Assembly: GCA_026874595.1 (NCBI GenBank)
Contig: CM049309.1
Span: forward strand, 42,797,079-42,861,078
Direction of reading: 5' to 3'
DNA length: 64,000 nt
Origin: Sipunculus nudus
Taxonomy: Eukaryota > Annelida > Sipuncula > Golfingiida > Sipunculidae
Shown here: positions 1-13,400 of the stretch, in pieces
How the letters are laid out: every line of letters starts with the position of its first letter
How positions within the stretch are numbered: the first letter of the stretch is position 1
The notes under the pieces: generated by a model
Told to the model about the DNA's origin: nothing
The model's database searches: none
What the model saw: the letters and a program-made list of their open reading frames with translations, nothing else
Program-made: the position numbers and the translations under genes

Positions 1-1790
1 CAGGTAAAGGTCAGGAGGTCACCACAGAAAACATACCTACTTTACCTGAGAAAAAGACCAGTTTTAAACCTATCACAAAGGTACATTCACCAGACTTGTA
101 TTTTATTGGGGAAGGTGCATGTATAAACTACCCTACAATGGTTTCAGATTAGAACTATATATATACTTTGATTCGTGAATGTTAATTTGATCACCTTTTT
201 TCACCAAAAATAATCCACTACTGTTGATAATCCGTACTTCCATTAAGAGCCACAATTTTGATGAAAAAACCTGTAACACTGTGTATAATATGCACCCTCT
301 CTCTTTGACTATGTTAGTTGGATATGCACTTGTCCAAGTATCTCAGATCTTGCTAAGAAGTAGATTGTTACAATTGAAATCGTAGCAAATCGTCATTCTG
401 CTTAAAGGATGTTAGATCAGGACTCAAGGGTACGGTTTATGTATGGGCTTAGTAAGGTATAACTTAATTAAAAGTGGTTAGGTGCACTGAACAGTGAGAA
501 CAAATGACAGCCGTAAGTGTCACCAAAAGACAAGGCAACACCATGGTTACAATTGATCAATCTAGACTTGATGCTGTCAAATATTGTAGCGTAGGTATAG
601 GGTCCTATTCCGATATATATGACATGTATTAACTTAAGATGATGCTTTGAACCTTTTATAAAAATAGGTCAGAAAATGACAATTCCACCCCACACAGGCT
701 GCTCATTTTGATTAGATCCATGTGTTTATAACATGTCGGGGGCTCTCAAAATGATTCAAATGCATATCTGGTGGCAATCAGATAAACAAGAGTTATTCAA
801 AAGGCATTTTGCAACAAACGGCCTTTCAACTTTGCACATATGCAGCCAACTACCTGAGGTTGTGTTTTTTTTCCATTTGTCAACATTGCTGTGATTACTA
901 ACAGCTTGTAGATAAATAAGCTCATATTTCCATCACAGAGGTGTTAAGTGAACTTATCAGGAATTACCTAATGTAATAATTAATATGTGAGAGTCAGCCA
1001 GAGTAAGCCAGAAATCACATCAATTCTATCAAAAAGGTAGGTGAATTGCTGGCTTTAAAACTGGGGGAGCAATCATGATAAGGCTATTATTCCTTACTTG
1101 GCTCAGGTTGTTTTAAAAGTGATTAGGATGTAATGGATCATTTTCTGGAAAACCAGGCACCATGTCCCTGAAGTCCCTGATGCTATAATATATAGTGCCA
1201 TCTATCAACTAACAGTGCCATCAAATGTCAGCAAAACATCAAGCCCAGATGGGTTCATAAGCTATATTAAAGTTATATTTGAAAATGAAAGCAATAAATA
1301 AGACCAAACATTGTTATCTTTTTGAAAAATAAACCAGTACTATTCATTTACTTAAAAATATTTTTTTATTGCTCAATGTGGACTAATATTTTGACAGTCT
1401 TTCTGCCTTCCAGACAATGTACAATTCAGCAGGAAAATAGTTGTAAAATTATGCTTCCATGTATTTAATGCACCAAGGTTTTCTGATTCAAATTTATGAA
1501 GCAAAAATGTGGATTACCTTTGGTGAAAAAAGGTACCAATATTTCACAGGGCTGGACATGATGAACTGTTTTGTCTTGGCTGATATATAATGCATGGTAT
1601 GGCTTAATTTTATCTGACTCAATGGATCCTGGCTCATGCTGTTTGGAAACTATATCTTCAGTTGGAACATAATATTTGACTTTTTTAATATAAAGGCATT
1701 AAACTTTTGAAGGTTGAAATGTGATGTTCAATACTTTCCATTTATAACTCCCCCACCCCACTCTTTCTTTTTTGTTTTCCCAGTTTGACT
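1..1790. other. AT-rich sequence with no gene recognised
   Basis: No exon with family motifs, no long open frame and no clear transposon ends were seen. It may be an intron or the 5' flank of the METTL24-like gene. Confidence 0.4.
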
Positions 1791-1793
1791 TTT

Positions 1794-1811
1794 GTCCCTG
1801 TCTCTTTTGTC

Positions 1812-1845
<34 letters not shown>

Positions 1846-2066
1846 ATTTTCTCTGTTTATCTATACTTCTCACTGTCTTTCTGTCTTAATCTGTCTCTCT
1901 CACATGTCCTGTCTCTCATTTTCTGCATCTCTGTCTTTCTTTCTCTGTCTCTCCCACTGTCTTTCTGTGTTTCTGTCTCTCATTGTCTTTTTTCTCTTTC
2001 TCTCTCTCACCTCTCTCTTTCTTTCTTTCTCTCTCTTACCACTCTCTCTCTCTTACTCTCTCTTTC
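1794..2066 (+). repeat. Pyrimidine-rich (TCTG)n/(TC)n low-complexity tract
   Basis: About 270 bases almost purely C and T on the + strand, including several runs of CTGT and TCTC. The two overlapping Ser/Leu/Cys-rich open frames here are by-products of the repeat. Confidence 0.85.
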
Positions 2067-2069
2067 TTA

Positions 2070-4960
2070 AAGATAATAAAATAATAACTATATCTTGAAC
2101 AAATCAGCTACAAATACAGAATGTAATTACAGTGAGTTACATTTAACAACCTTATACTTGCTAAATCCACTTCAAGTGGTTATTTGCCTTGATTTCGAGC
2201 CCTGTTGCTGAAACTATTGATCATGGTTTTTAAATAACCATAGTTATTTGCCTCCCCTTAACCTCACATGGGAATAAAGATCTTTTTGTCATGGTCCATG
2301 ACATGGATATTTTGGCACATTTTCCTTCAGATTATTACATCTCTGCATAATCATATTTAATTTAAATTATCCAAAATTTCATTAAATTATTTCAAATGAA
2401 TTGATACTTTGTGTAACTTGTAAATATAGAAAAAAGGAAATAATATGTTAATTTGCAGCAGGCTTATACATGTATTTCTTAACCTTGTTCTCATCTGGCT
2501 AACAAGAGGAACTTGGTAGGACCAATTATTTGGATGTCATTACTCCATTATATTTATTTTTTTCCAAGTTCAGCCAGCCCTGGAAACCTGATCAGTGCTT
2601 TATTTGTGTAGGAATCCTTGTTAAGTCCTGTTAAAAACATTTTTGTGATTTTTTTGTGATGATTGATGAAATCAAAGGTCATATCATTACATAATTTCAA
2701 TTCCCAAATTAAGGCCATACAAAGAAACATTGTTCAATGGACTCTGTGAAAAAAAAAATATGGTGCAAGCACTCAAAATTTTCCCCCTTTTTTACCATTC
2801 ATTTGCCATAAATAAATAATTCATAGAAAAAAAGAGTGAATATAGAACAGTAAATTTTTTTTATGGCAAATTCTTGATATTACCATCATGGTGTTGTGGT
2901 TGGTCGGGGGCAGTGAATTGATTATTTAATTCTATGGTCTCTGGATCAGGCTGGTTATTGAAAAATACAGGCATTAATGATTATTTTTGTAGTTTGTCTA
3001 AATATATTTAGTTTGTTGTGGGGAAGTGGGTTTATTAATCCAAAAGGACCTAAATATTCTCACATGATCCATGACTTGGAGAAAGGCTCCGATACGCTAT
3101 ATAGGATATGGAAATATGACATGCCATTGTACTACTGAACTAATATGACCTATTTAACAGTAAGGAAAATGAAAACATACTTGGAAGAGATAGTGATGTA
3201 ACAGATCATGTCAGTCATTAAGAAATTTCAAGTTGATCAATACAAACACAATGTGATTTTAATGTTTATGACATTGTATAGTTAATCAATTCTTTAAATG
3301 TTATATATTAATGTGATTCACCCTTATCATTATCCTTTTTAATCATTATGTATAATGATTAATATCCTGTTAGAATTTTAATAACTCAAAACATAGCTAA
3401 GCTTAACTAAGGCTTATTCCTTTAAACTAGCAAAATACATAAATGGCTACATCTTCCCATAAAAAATAAAATTTATACATGATTACAAATTTGAAAATTG
3501 CTTAGACAAATATTGAGCATAATTTACCTGGCCTTTGCATGTATATGCTTAAACCCACATATATATATAACTAAAAGATATGATAATGACAGCTTGGGCA
3601 CTACGAATCATTTAAGCATCTTCAGCTTGATATGCATGATATATATGTGATGCATGTCTTTTCAGAGCACATTTTATCATAAGATTTTCTGAATATTATC
3701 ACTGTTTTCTATTTTTTTATCAATCTGTATGTTTTTCATATATACTCCTAAGCAAATGTACAGCAGTTGCTGTTGGTTATTTCCTATATCTTGACTATCA
3801 CTATTTCATCATTTAAAAGGGCATGTGTAACTATCATATGTCAGGTAGACATGTCTCAATTCTTTACCTGTTCCTATAGATTTTATTGTTACATCATTTA
3901 GGATTTGAGACCATTATTACGTATGTTGTTTCTTTCAAATTTGGTAGACAACATGCCTAGGTTGAGCACAGAAGGTTAAGAAAGGAACAGATATATGTAT
4001 TAAGTTGTTTTATTTATCTTTAAGGATGCAAGATGTAGAATATATTAAGTATTAGAAGGAACTGTACAAGCATTTTGAAGGATCATCAGGGAAGGAGGGG
4101 AATGCAAAACACTTGTTGTTGATTTTATTTTGATATAAGAGAGGAAAAGCAAGTTGTAGATTTCAGCAGGCAAAACAGAATTTGTCAATTTCATTGTGTA
4201 AAGGGAATGCAAGTTGTCAGTTTAATCAATGGGAGGGTATCATAGAACATGATAACATGCAGGTGTTATTAAGTAGCAAGGCAATGTGAAATCCAGATTG
4301 TTGATTACACCAAATAGTGGCTGAATATAACTCCGAATTGTAAAATTGATCAAGCATAGGGGAAAATAGCTGTAAGTTGTAGTTATCAAAGATAGAAGAA
4401 ATGAGTTGTGTAAACTAGCTTTATATAGAGGCTTAATGTACCCATACTGTGTGGTATGTTTTGTCTGGGAAAGCCTGTGCAACAATCAGTCACTTTACAA
4501 TGAAGTAACCCATACCTAGTTTACACCTGGGAAATTGATCAGCCATGGCATTAAGTAATCATGGTTTGTGCAGTATGAGTGTTCCTTGCTGGTTTATTTG
4601 CCAAAAAAAGTAATTCACAGACACCCATTTCATGCTTGATTTCCAAAACATATCTATGTGATCACTCTACCTATGGACCTCTGGCTCACCACAAAAAAAG
4701 AAAGAAAAAAAAACCACAATGGGAATGCATTGAACGAAAGTATTGCCATGCCATATCTTGTACTGCTGATCCGGTGTAGTTGGAGTGGAGTGTTTTGTGT
4801 AGTCATTAATTCCATACATTTAAAAAAGGTTCACATTACCATAGAATCATGTGGATGGTATACAGACAGATGATAATGAATGTACCACTGTTCTTGACAG
4901 ATGTTCCATTATATTAAAAGAAAAAAACTAAAAATCAATGAACTGTATGCCTAAAGATTC
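2070..4960. other. AT-rich sequence with no feature recognised
   Basis: Only short homopolymer runs and small open frames without motifs are present. No splice-bounded coding block resembling either gene was found on either strand. Confidence 0.4.
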
Positions 4961-4969
4961 CATACTACA

Positions 4970-5195
4970 CCTTATTTCACTCACAAACTTGTGCACCTTT
5001 CTTGGGTTCCTCAGTGGTATGACCCAGCAATTGGGACTGTTATGCACCCAGGGCAGGCAGGTGCGGTAGTACCCAGAACAGGTTAACACCATGATATAAA
5101 TAGAAGGAAGCATATGAAATTTAGCAGATGTACATGCATAGTTGAGCTAGCATTACAGATTAGAAAAGTTGACCTCCAAATAAAAGAAAATTGAA
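4970..5195 (+). repeat. SINE body (5'-truncated, family sharing the GGTATGACCCAGCA core)
   Basis: Shares the core GGTATGACCCAGCA and the downstream pattern TAGCAGATGTACAT...GAGCTAGCATTA with the copy at 10470-10797. The tRNA-like head is absent. Confidence 0.55.
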
Positions 5196-5974
5196 AAAAG
5201 AATCCATACAAAATAGAGTAGGTTACCTTCAACAAAAAGAAAATTAAAAAAAAAAATCCATATTGGGGGATCAGTGAATTAAACATAATAATTACTCTTA
5301 ACAGTGAATTTAAACATAATACATGTATATTAAAAACAGACAGACTGTATATTTTTGTGGAACAGGTAAACAGGTTCTTTTAATCAGCTACCACAAGACA
5401 TCACCTTTAATTTATTATAAAAAGTCTGATATATTTTACATTGTATATTTCAGGTATATTATGCATGAATCCTATTCAGTCGAATATAAACACCAATAAG
5501 TTACATAAGTATAACTACTGTCCCAGAGCATGTATTCTGTAAATTTTTCAGCATTTATATTTTCATGTGAGCATGGTACTATTTAGGTGTTTTATGTTAT
5601 ATTGCCTTTATCCTCAGTAATGTTGCATATAAGTTTTGTGAATATCCATTAATTATGTAATTTTGTTTCAGGTAGTGATATTAAGATCTGATAACAAGAA
5701 ACATTGCATAATTCCTGTCAAAGATTTTATGACTGTTTTTATAATACTCCCTATGGGTGCAGACTTTTTAAATCAGTAACTGTGCATTAATATACAGTTA
5801 TGTATATTTGATTGATATACAGCTATACATCACTTTCTGTTTACTGAATGTATCTCTTTATGTGTCAGTTACACACAAAATGACTTTTACTGGCATGACA
5901 TTGGATCTATAAATGTGTTACAGAGTCTGTTACTACATGTTATTTTTCATAAGTTACTATATTTATGATATTTA

Positions 5975-5977
<3 letters not shown>

Positions 5978-6040
<63 letters not shown>
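5978..6040. repeat. (TA)n microsatellite
   Basis: About 60 bases of uninterrupted TA dinucleotides. Confidence 0.95.
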
Positions 6041-6044
<4 letters not shown>

Positions 6045-6767
6045 GATGAATTATTTCTTAAAGGAAGAGAAGTAGGGGTAATTGATTTATCCATTATCTC
6101 TATGTGACCTTAATCCAATATTCATTCAATGAATAATCTTAAGCATTGGACTACAGAGTAACCAATCAGATGACTGTAAGCATTGTAAAGCATCAATCTG
6201 ACAAAACAGAATTTTCATAATTTGGCAGAGCTCTGCCAAACAGAACTCTTTTCGTCAGTACCAGTACCCAAGTCAGTATGATTTCCAGGATATTTTATTT
6301 TATACAAAGGAGACAGTATAAAAAGGTCTAGGCCATAGGTTGCAGGAGCCATCCCTCCCACTACAGAGTGAACAATAATGTCTTACCTGGCACATAATTC
6401 ATATGAAACAAATAATCCAAAATACTGCAAGACAGTTCACAATGACTGTTATAAAATCAGCAATGAAGAACAGTGATACCAGTCAATGACATCAGTCAAT
6501 GCGATGTCATATGTCATCAACCTTTGTGACATCATAGTTATGTTGTGAACAGCTTTCGCTACCATGGGCATGGAAGACCTGTGTAGGAGCGTTTTGGGTG
6601 CCCATTATAATAATTTGTTTAAAAGGGCAGAGGATTTGGGCTGTGGTGGATAGGTCAATTGTTTGTTGATATTTTGTTACCTATTTCTCCTTGCTTTTCA
6701 AAGTCAACATTTTTATATCTCATCATGTTACATTATTTTGAAGTTTTGCCCACATTTCCTGTTATTT

Positions 6768-9700
6768 TTAGCTCAGCTGACTATAAGTCATCTGAGCTAT
6801 AGTCGTGGTCCATTGTCCATCGTCGGTCCATCTGTCTAGCGTCCGGATGTCCATCCCTAAGACTGGCACGTTTTGACACCATTGGACCTACAAATCTGAA
6901 ATTCGGCATACAGTTAGATGTCCCCAAAATCTCCTACCAAGCTGAAAACTGGGTCTTTGCGACTTTGTTCCTTTGAGAAATTGAGGTTTTTCCTGAAATT
7001 AAGGAAAAACCTCAATTTTTGATTAAAAACATATTTTCACACTTCAGGACTGCCTAATATCAAAACCACTCATCTGTTTTTCCCCATATTTCCATAAATA
7101 TTCCTCTATATAGTTCCTATAAACATGCCAGAAATAAGATCTGTATTATATAATTTAAAAAAGTTATGGGTTCAAACATAATGCATTTTGTAAAAAATCA
7201 GAAAAGATATTTGATCGCTTAACACAAAACATGTTAAAGCTAAGGACTTTTTTTCAGTTATATCAAAATTAAATTGTATACCCAAAATGAGATCAAAATC
7301 TTTTAAATTTTTAAAAAAATTAGCAAAAAAATAAAAAATTGGTACCTTAAATTTTCTCCAACTTTGGCCACGGCACGTTTTTTTCCTGTAAGTACTGTGG
7401 ATTTAATTTTCACAGCATGTGCACATACAGATTTAATCTGTTAAAATCTGAAATTTAAAAATAAAAGCTGCAAAATTAGGCTAGTAATTGAATTTATTTT
7501 GGAGGCTCTTTGTTGTATTCCCTTACTTTGTCAAGCAGTCCACTTTGGTGACTGTAGGTCATTCAGTGCAGCTCTATCCACTGAGTTGAGCTTGATCAGG
7601 TTGTCTGCAGTTAATACCATACCACAGGGAGACTTTTTAAAATTAACATTTTTTAGCAACGAGAAGTAACAACGGAGACCCCTCCCCCACCCACCCCTTC
7701 AATACACAGGACTTATCAACAAGATGAATCTTATAATTTTAATGTTAAATAAATTCTTTTTGATGAGACTTGGACAATTTTGATTGTTTTAAAGAAAAAA
7801 AATTCAGGAATTTAATCCTAATATTCAAATGTGATAATATATTAGGATCTAATGTAAGTGCTAACTGACAAGATTTAAGAAGATATAAATACTTTGTAGC
7901 ATTTCATTCATATCTCTAAAAGTTGGCAGGGCCTAGGTGTGAATAACACTGTTAACTTAGTATTTTAATTAGGAATATTGGTCAAACTTTGTTGGATTAA
8001 TTTTTAACTCATATGGCCATATATTTAACTTTTGAAACCTTAATTACCTTCACACATTACCGTAAAAAAACGCATATACGTCGAGAAATTTGTTCCCAAA
8101 AAATTAATCCAAGAAAGGGGAGTCGACTGTGCGGGTCTAAGCCTGAGAGGCAAAAGTTTGCACGAACTTAGTCAAACTGCCGGCCTGAATGTCTTAACTG
8201 ATCGACAACTAGATATCCGTTTCCGGTGAAGTCTGGTACACAAGTCCCCCTTTCTGTCCAAAAATACAGTCTAATAAGGTTTCCGAATATTTTTTTTTCA
8301 AATTTTGACCATATTCGCTGATCTTTTATTTGGATAATGCAGTATATTAAAATGTCTGCAATTTACATGGTTGCTGACAACCGGGAAATGACCCGCGTCT
8401 AGCTATAATGAGCTCCATTCACAGGCGATTAAGTACAAGTGCAAGTGGCACGGGTATTGCGTAATCAGTTGGGATTTTGTCCAGGGCATCGGCCCCTGTG
8501 TATTTGACATCCAATTATGTTACAATATTTCCCCACAAAAACATTTGGAGCTTGCGTAAGTTTGTAAACATGTAAACGGTAGAAGCCTGTGGGCCATCGT
8601 ATCTAAACTACAGACAGGTGACAAATGGCTGATTACAGCACCGATTAGCGCTCACTCGGTACAGGGATGGCTGTCTGTCCCAAGAAGCCCCAAACTAAGT
8701 CACGCTGTTCACCTGTGTACTTACACGCGGGGGAAATTATCACTCCGTTCGGAAGTTCCTACTTAAAAATCACCCCAAATTGTAGTGAATGACTGTGGCC
8801 CTGAGCAAAGCTCGGGGAAAAGATAGACCGAAGTTCAACCTGACATCGATATGGCAATGAACAAAAGAACACAAAACCTGCAAGACTTAGTCAAAATTAG
8901 TACTCACACAGAATGTGAAATATATGATTCATTCACGAAAACTTTCATCAAAAAGCTAGGAAAACGGAGTTTGATCAAAGAACAACTGACGTGTTGTCCG
9001 CGTTTAGCCCTGGCTTCCATGCTCTCACTCTTCGGTTCGCTATGCTGGATACCTACGCTGCATATATGCAGTTATATGGCATGTCATTATTCATTAGTGC
9101 GTCAGTCTGTTGAGGCGAAGAAGACCGGAGTTAATTAAAACTTGAATAAAACTGTCGTTTACGGCCTTGTGTTTTCTCAGAATGTATAATAAAAATCTCT
9201 GATAATAAAATTACTGCCCTTGGTCCACGGATATGACCAAGCTGAGGACAGCTTACAATGTCACGTGGCCTTTTCAGGCGACTCGCTTGGTCCAACTTCG
9301 CGCGTTCTTTTCAATTTAGATTATATAAAATGTAGAAAAGTCCGCGATAATCCTGTTTTATTAACACGCTTAAATAGTAATATTTTTATTGATATCTGAC
9401 ACAAACAATCATGAAAAGTTTAAAATATATGAGCAATGACGGAAAGTGTGAGAAATCCTTGGCTGTTCTATTATCGCCCACCTGCCGATTCAAAATACTT
9501 AAAGTATCGACCTGTTATATTTATTAATCTTAGAATCTTTATGATGCCCAATAACTTTTAAATAGATTGCCCAACAAAACAAATGACATTTTTAAAGTTA
9601 AAAAAGAACTGGAGTGGTATGAATGTAAAAAACGAGTTGCCAGTCATACAATTCACCTTTCCCCAGTGGCCTGTCACACCGTAGGCCTATTTGTTCCCTT

Positions 9701-9890
9701 GGTGCATCACTAAATGGTTTAGCTCATGTCCATTATTCTATAATTTACAGAGTTTCATTTTAGCAGGGCCATTTTCTCATAGCTTTTCTAATGATAATAT
9801 ACATGAAAGACCAAAAGAAATAAAAATATTTTGCAGTTACTAATATTTTCCAAAATTCAGCTGAGCGATGTGACCTATGGGTCCCTTGTT
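6768..9890 (+). mobile_element. Family-1 HINE-like element, divergent copy with different middle
   Basis: Begins TTAGCTCAGCTGACTATAAG and ends GACCTATGGGTCCCTTGTT, the same termini as the other family-1 copies. The first roughly 650 bases match the 11525-14148 copy; the middle is different and includes the GC-richer block 8045-9330. The CCGT microsatellite is decayed. Confidence 0.75.
8045..9330. other. GC/CpG-richer block inside a family-1 repeat; 95-codon open frame, function unknown
   Basis: Base composition shifts visibly from the AT-rich surroundings, with many CpG sites. An open frame at 8851-9138 (+) has a hydrophobic stretch near its centre (LALASMLSLFGSLCWIP). It matches no family I recognise, and no good splice donor in the phase needed by exon A1 was found. 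It could be part of another transposon, a promoter/first-exon region, or chance. Confidence 0.35.
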
Positions 9891-10241
9891 TTATTCAATC
9901 GATGATTCAAGTATAATGAATATATTACACCTTGAATATAAAAAATTCAGAAGACTTGTAGAGGATAGTTTCAGCAGCAGTTAAGTAGTCTTCCAACTTA
10001 CCCTCCATGAGAAACTAATGCTAGTGGTTTGTTAAAAATATATACATTTTTTGTAATATCATACTAAACAGTGAGAAAAATCCCATCAAAATGTAGCCAT
10101 AAATTCCAAGTAAGTTTTCTGTAACTTTTATTCATTAACCTTCCCATATGAAATTTTGCATAGCTAATTAGGAGAAAAGTAATTTATTAACTTAATCACT
10201 GTAAACATTTATGTTGTTACATTTTATCTTTATGTTTGTAG

Positions 10242-10435
10242 TTTCCACTTGGAGGAGACAAGTATTCTACAGACATCACTGACACCAGCCAGACTTCAGG
10301 GAATTCAAGCTCATCTGTCACCAAGGATCCTGCATTCACATTTACTTTACCACCCGGACTCAAGTTCGTACCTGTACCTCGTATTGAAGTCACAGAGGAC
10401 CTTACACCCCAAGAGGCTGAGGACAGATTCTACAG
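10242..10435 (+). CDS. METTL24: METTL24-like exon A1 (N-terminal stalk of domain 1)
   Basis: Acceptor TTTGTAG|TTTCC, donor TACAG|GTAGGC. It is read from phase 0 and ends in phase 2, giving 64 codons plus two bases without a stop. The protein is Ser/Thr-rich at first (TSQTSGNSSSSV), then LPPGLKFVPVPRIEV and EDRFYR. It has no catalytic motif and acts as the linker before the methyltransferase core. It is homologous to exon A2, with about 11 of the last 30 positions identical by hand alignment. Because it opens in phase 0, at least one earlier coding exon must lie to the left. Confidence 0.85.
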
Positions 10436-13400
10436 GTAGGCATTTCATGCCTTCAGGTTTATCTGTATACCGGCGTCTGTGGCTCAGGGGTAGAGCACAA
10501 GACTCTTAGCCTGGCTTTATGGGAAGTCTGTACCCAACGGCCATGTTTCACTCACAAAATGAGTGCGCCTTTATGGTATGACCCAGCATTGTGTGTAATG
10601 GAAAGGATTACATACCAAGGGCCAACAGGTACAATAATCACTGGACCTGGTTAACGCCAGAATATAAAATGAGAGGAAGCGTGTGAAACCGCCCTGTCCA
10701 TTATTTACCAGAATTTAATTTTGCAGATGAACATATACTTAAGCTAGCATTAAAAAAATGGAGGCAGTTACCTCTAACTAAAAATTTTTTTTTTTTAAAT
10801 TTATCGATTTCATATTCAAGGTGGCACTAAATTGTTTCCATGCAACTCCTGTGTGGCCACACCTTTGAATTACTTTTTTTATGGTCTTGAAGCATCATGA
10901 ACAATGCCAAGTGTGTCCTTAGGGGGATCATTCTCAGTATTTTCTAATAAATATTAAGTAATTCGACTTTATTTGGCAATTTTGCAAAGGGTCCATTACA
11001 GCACCGTCTGTCAGAAACTTCACAAGTGTAGGGTGAATTCAGCCTACGAAAAACCTGACCTGAATGAACCTGGCAAAGTTGGGCAGACATGTAACAACGT
11101 GAGAATGGATATATGCCTTAATAAGGGACATATTAATTGATGATGCAGATAGAACTTCAAATGTAAATTTTGATTATAGTCTAAAAGATAAAGTGTCTGT
11201 GAAAATCATGATTGAGGAATATCCAGGTTACTGGAGACTACTTACCTGTTTTTCTGAGACTACTTGACTTTGTGTTTGTAATCAGTTGACAGTGTCTGTT
11301 AGGTTATGGCCCAGATTCTGTTTGAATTCAAAACGTTTATCAATTATTATGGAAGGGTATCATGCTGGGAGATATTTGACAGTCTCACTGAGAGTTTGGT
11401 GTGTACACAAGGATGTCTATGTGTATGCATAAACCTAAGGAAGAGAGTTACAGAATCATATTCTGCAAGCACTGACATTTAGCAAAGTCCATCACTTTCA
11501 AGATTTGCAAGTTATTAATTTTTATTAGCTCAGCTGACTATAAGTCATCTGAGCTATAGTCGTGGTCCATTGTCCGTCGTCCGTCCGTCTGTCCGTCCGT
11601 CCGTCCGTCCGTCCGTAGATGTGGCACGTTTTGAAACCGTAAGACCTAGGAATCCAAAATTCGGCATAATGTTAGATGTCCCCAAGATCTCCTACCAAGC
11701 CGAAAACTGGGTCTTTGCAACTTTGTTCCTTTGAGAAATTAAGGAAAAACCTTAATTTTTTATTAAAAACCTATTTTCACACTTTAGGACTGCCTAATAT
11801 CAAAACCACTCATCTGGTTTTCCTCATATTTACCATAAATATTCCTCTATATAGTTCCTATGTACATGCCAGAAATTATGTCTGTATTATTTAATTTAAA
11901 AAAGTTCTGGGCCCAAACATAATGCATTTTGAAAAAAATAAGGAAAGATATTTGATCACTTAACACAAAAAATTTTAAAGCTGTGGACCTTTTTTCCAGT
12001 AATATAACTTTAATTAATCAAAATTAAATTGTATACCCAAAATTAGATGAAAATCTTTTAAATTTTTTAAAATATTAATACAAATAAAAAATTGGTACCT
12101 TAAATTTTGCCCAACTTTGACCATGGCACGTTTTTTTCCTGTAAGTACTGTGGATTTAATTTTCACAGCATGTTTTTGTCAGCATTTCAACTGTTTACAC
12201 CAAAAATTTGAAACCAGTTGATCAAAAACTGTAGATTTTAATCAAGTTTTCAAGCACCTTGTAACATATTGTTTACATCAAGCTAGTGTTATGCAGTTTG
12301 CAAAAGCTCAGCTCCCCAGCTTCAGCTCTAAGTTCCTTAAATTCAGCATACAGTTAGATGTCTCCAAAATCCCCTACCATGCCAAGAATTTGGTCACTAG
12401 GGCTTAATACCTTCGAGATATTAATGAAAAACTTCATTTTTCCATTAAAAACCCATTGTTACACTTCAAGACTGCCTAATATCAAAACCACTGATCTGAC
12501 TTTAATCATAAACAATATACATATTTTTCATTCTCTATGCACATCCCAGAATGATGTCAGTATTGTGTAATTGTTTAAGTTATGGGCCCAAACATAATGC
12601 ACTTTGTAAAAAATCAAGAAATATATTTACTCCCTTAACAAGGGCATTGCTAGAGATTTTTTTGTCAGGGATGTAACATTATTTAATCAAGATTCAATTG
12701 AATACCCAAAATTAGTTCTGAATTTTTCAAATTTTATAAGTTATTAGTATAAATATAAAATTAGTACCTTAAATTTTGCCCAACTGTGACCATGGCACGT
12801 TTGTTTCCCGTGAGCACTGTTGATATAATTTTCATATCATGCACACATAAGGATTTCAGCTTTTTAGTTTAGAAAGCTGAAAGAAATTGGCCAAAAATTG
12901 TAGCTTTTATTAATGTTTTTTATGAGACCCTGTCAGACTTTGGCTCTCTCCAGCCCCTCTTGAGTCACCTGTATGTTGACCTTGTTGACCTTTCATCAAA
13001 TTATGCACGCTTGAGGCGAGGCATACAGGAATCAAGGCAGCTTATGGCCAGCAACAGTTGATCCAGGTGTCCAACCCAACTCATCTAGTAGTTTTAACCA
13101 ACAACATAACAATAAACAACAAATTAATAAATTTTATTGGTTTTTAATAACAAATTAAAGAAAATTAGAAAAGGAATTTGTTAGTTTATAATAACAGGAA
13201 ATTAACTTGCAGTTACTGATGATATAAGAATCTTGTATCGATGGGTAGAATGTCACATATTCCAAATAACACCATGCAGTCACCTATGGCATTTTTCAGT
13301 TCAATTTTAATGATAAAGAAGTAAATCATATTATTCATTACTAATCATTAGGGATCATATGAAGGAAATTAATGATAGACAAAGATTCAGTTGATAATAT

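Noticed and set aside
1-10. CAG|GTAAAG at the very first bases as the end of an upstream exon
   Set aside because: Only three candidate exon bases are in the window, so no frame or motif can be tested.
1772-2098. Cys/Ser/Leu-rich 108- and 92-codon frames
   Set aside because: They are translations of a TCTG/TC low-complexity tract in two frames at once.
10470-10540. A functional tRNA gene
   Set aside because: The A box is good, but no B box or closed acceptor stem follows, and the segment continues into a repeat body. It is a SINE head.
11571-11616. CRISPR-like array from regularly spaced GTCC units
   Set aside because: It is a contiguous CCGT microsatellite without spacers, in a eukaryotic repeat.
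11676-12570. Similar small open frames (MSPRSPTKPK..., MSPKSPTMPR...) repeated at 11676, 12358, 28319 and 59294
   Set aside because: They recur because the family-1 DNA recurs. The frames are short, vary in length between copies and have no known domain.
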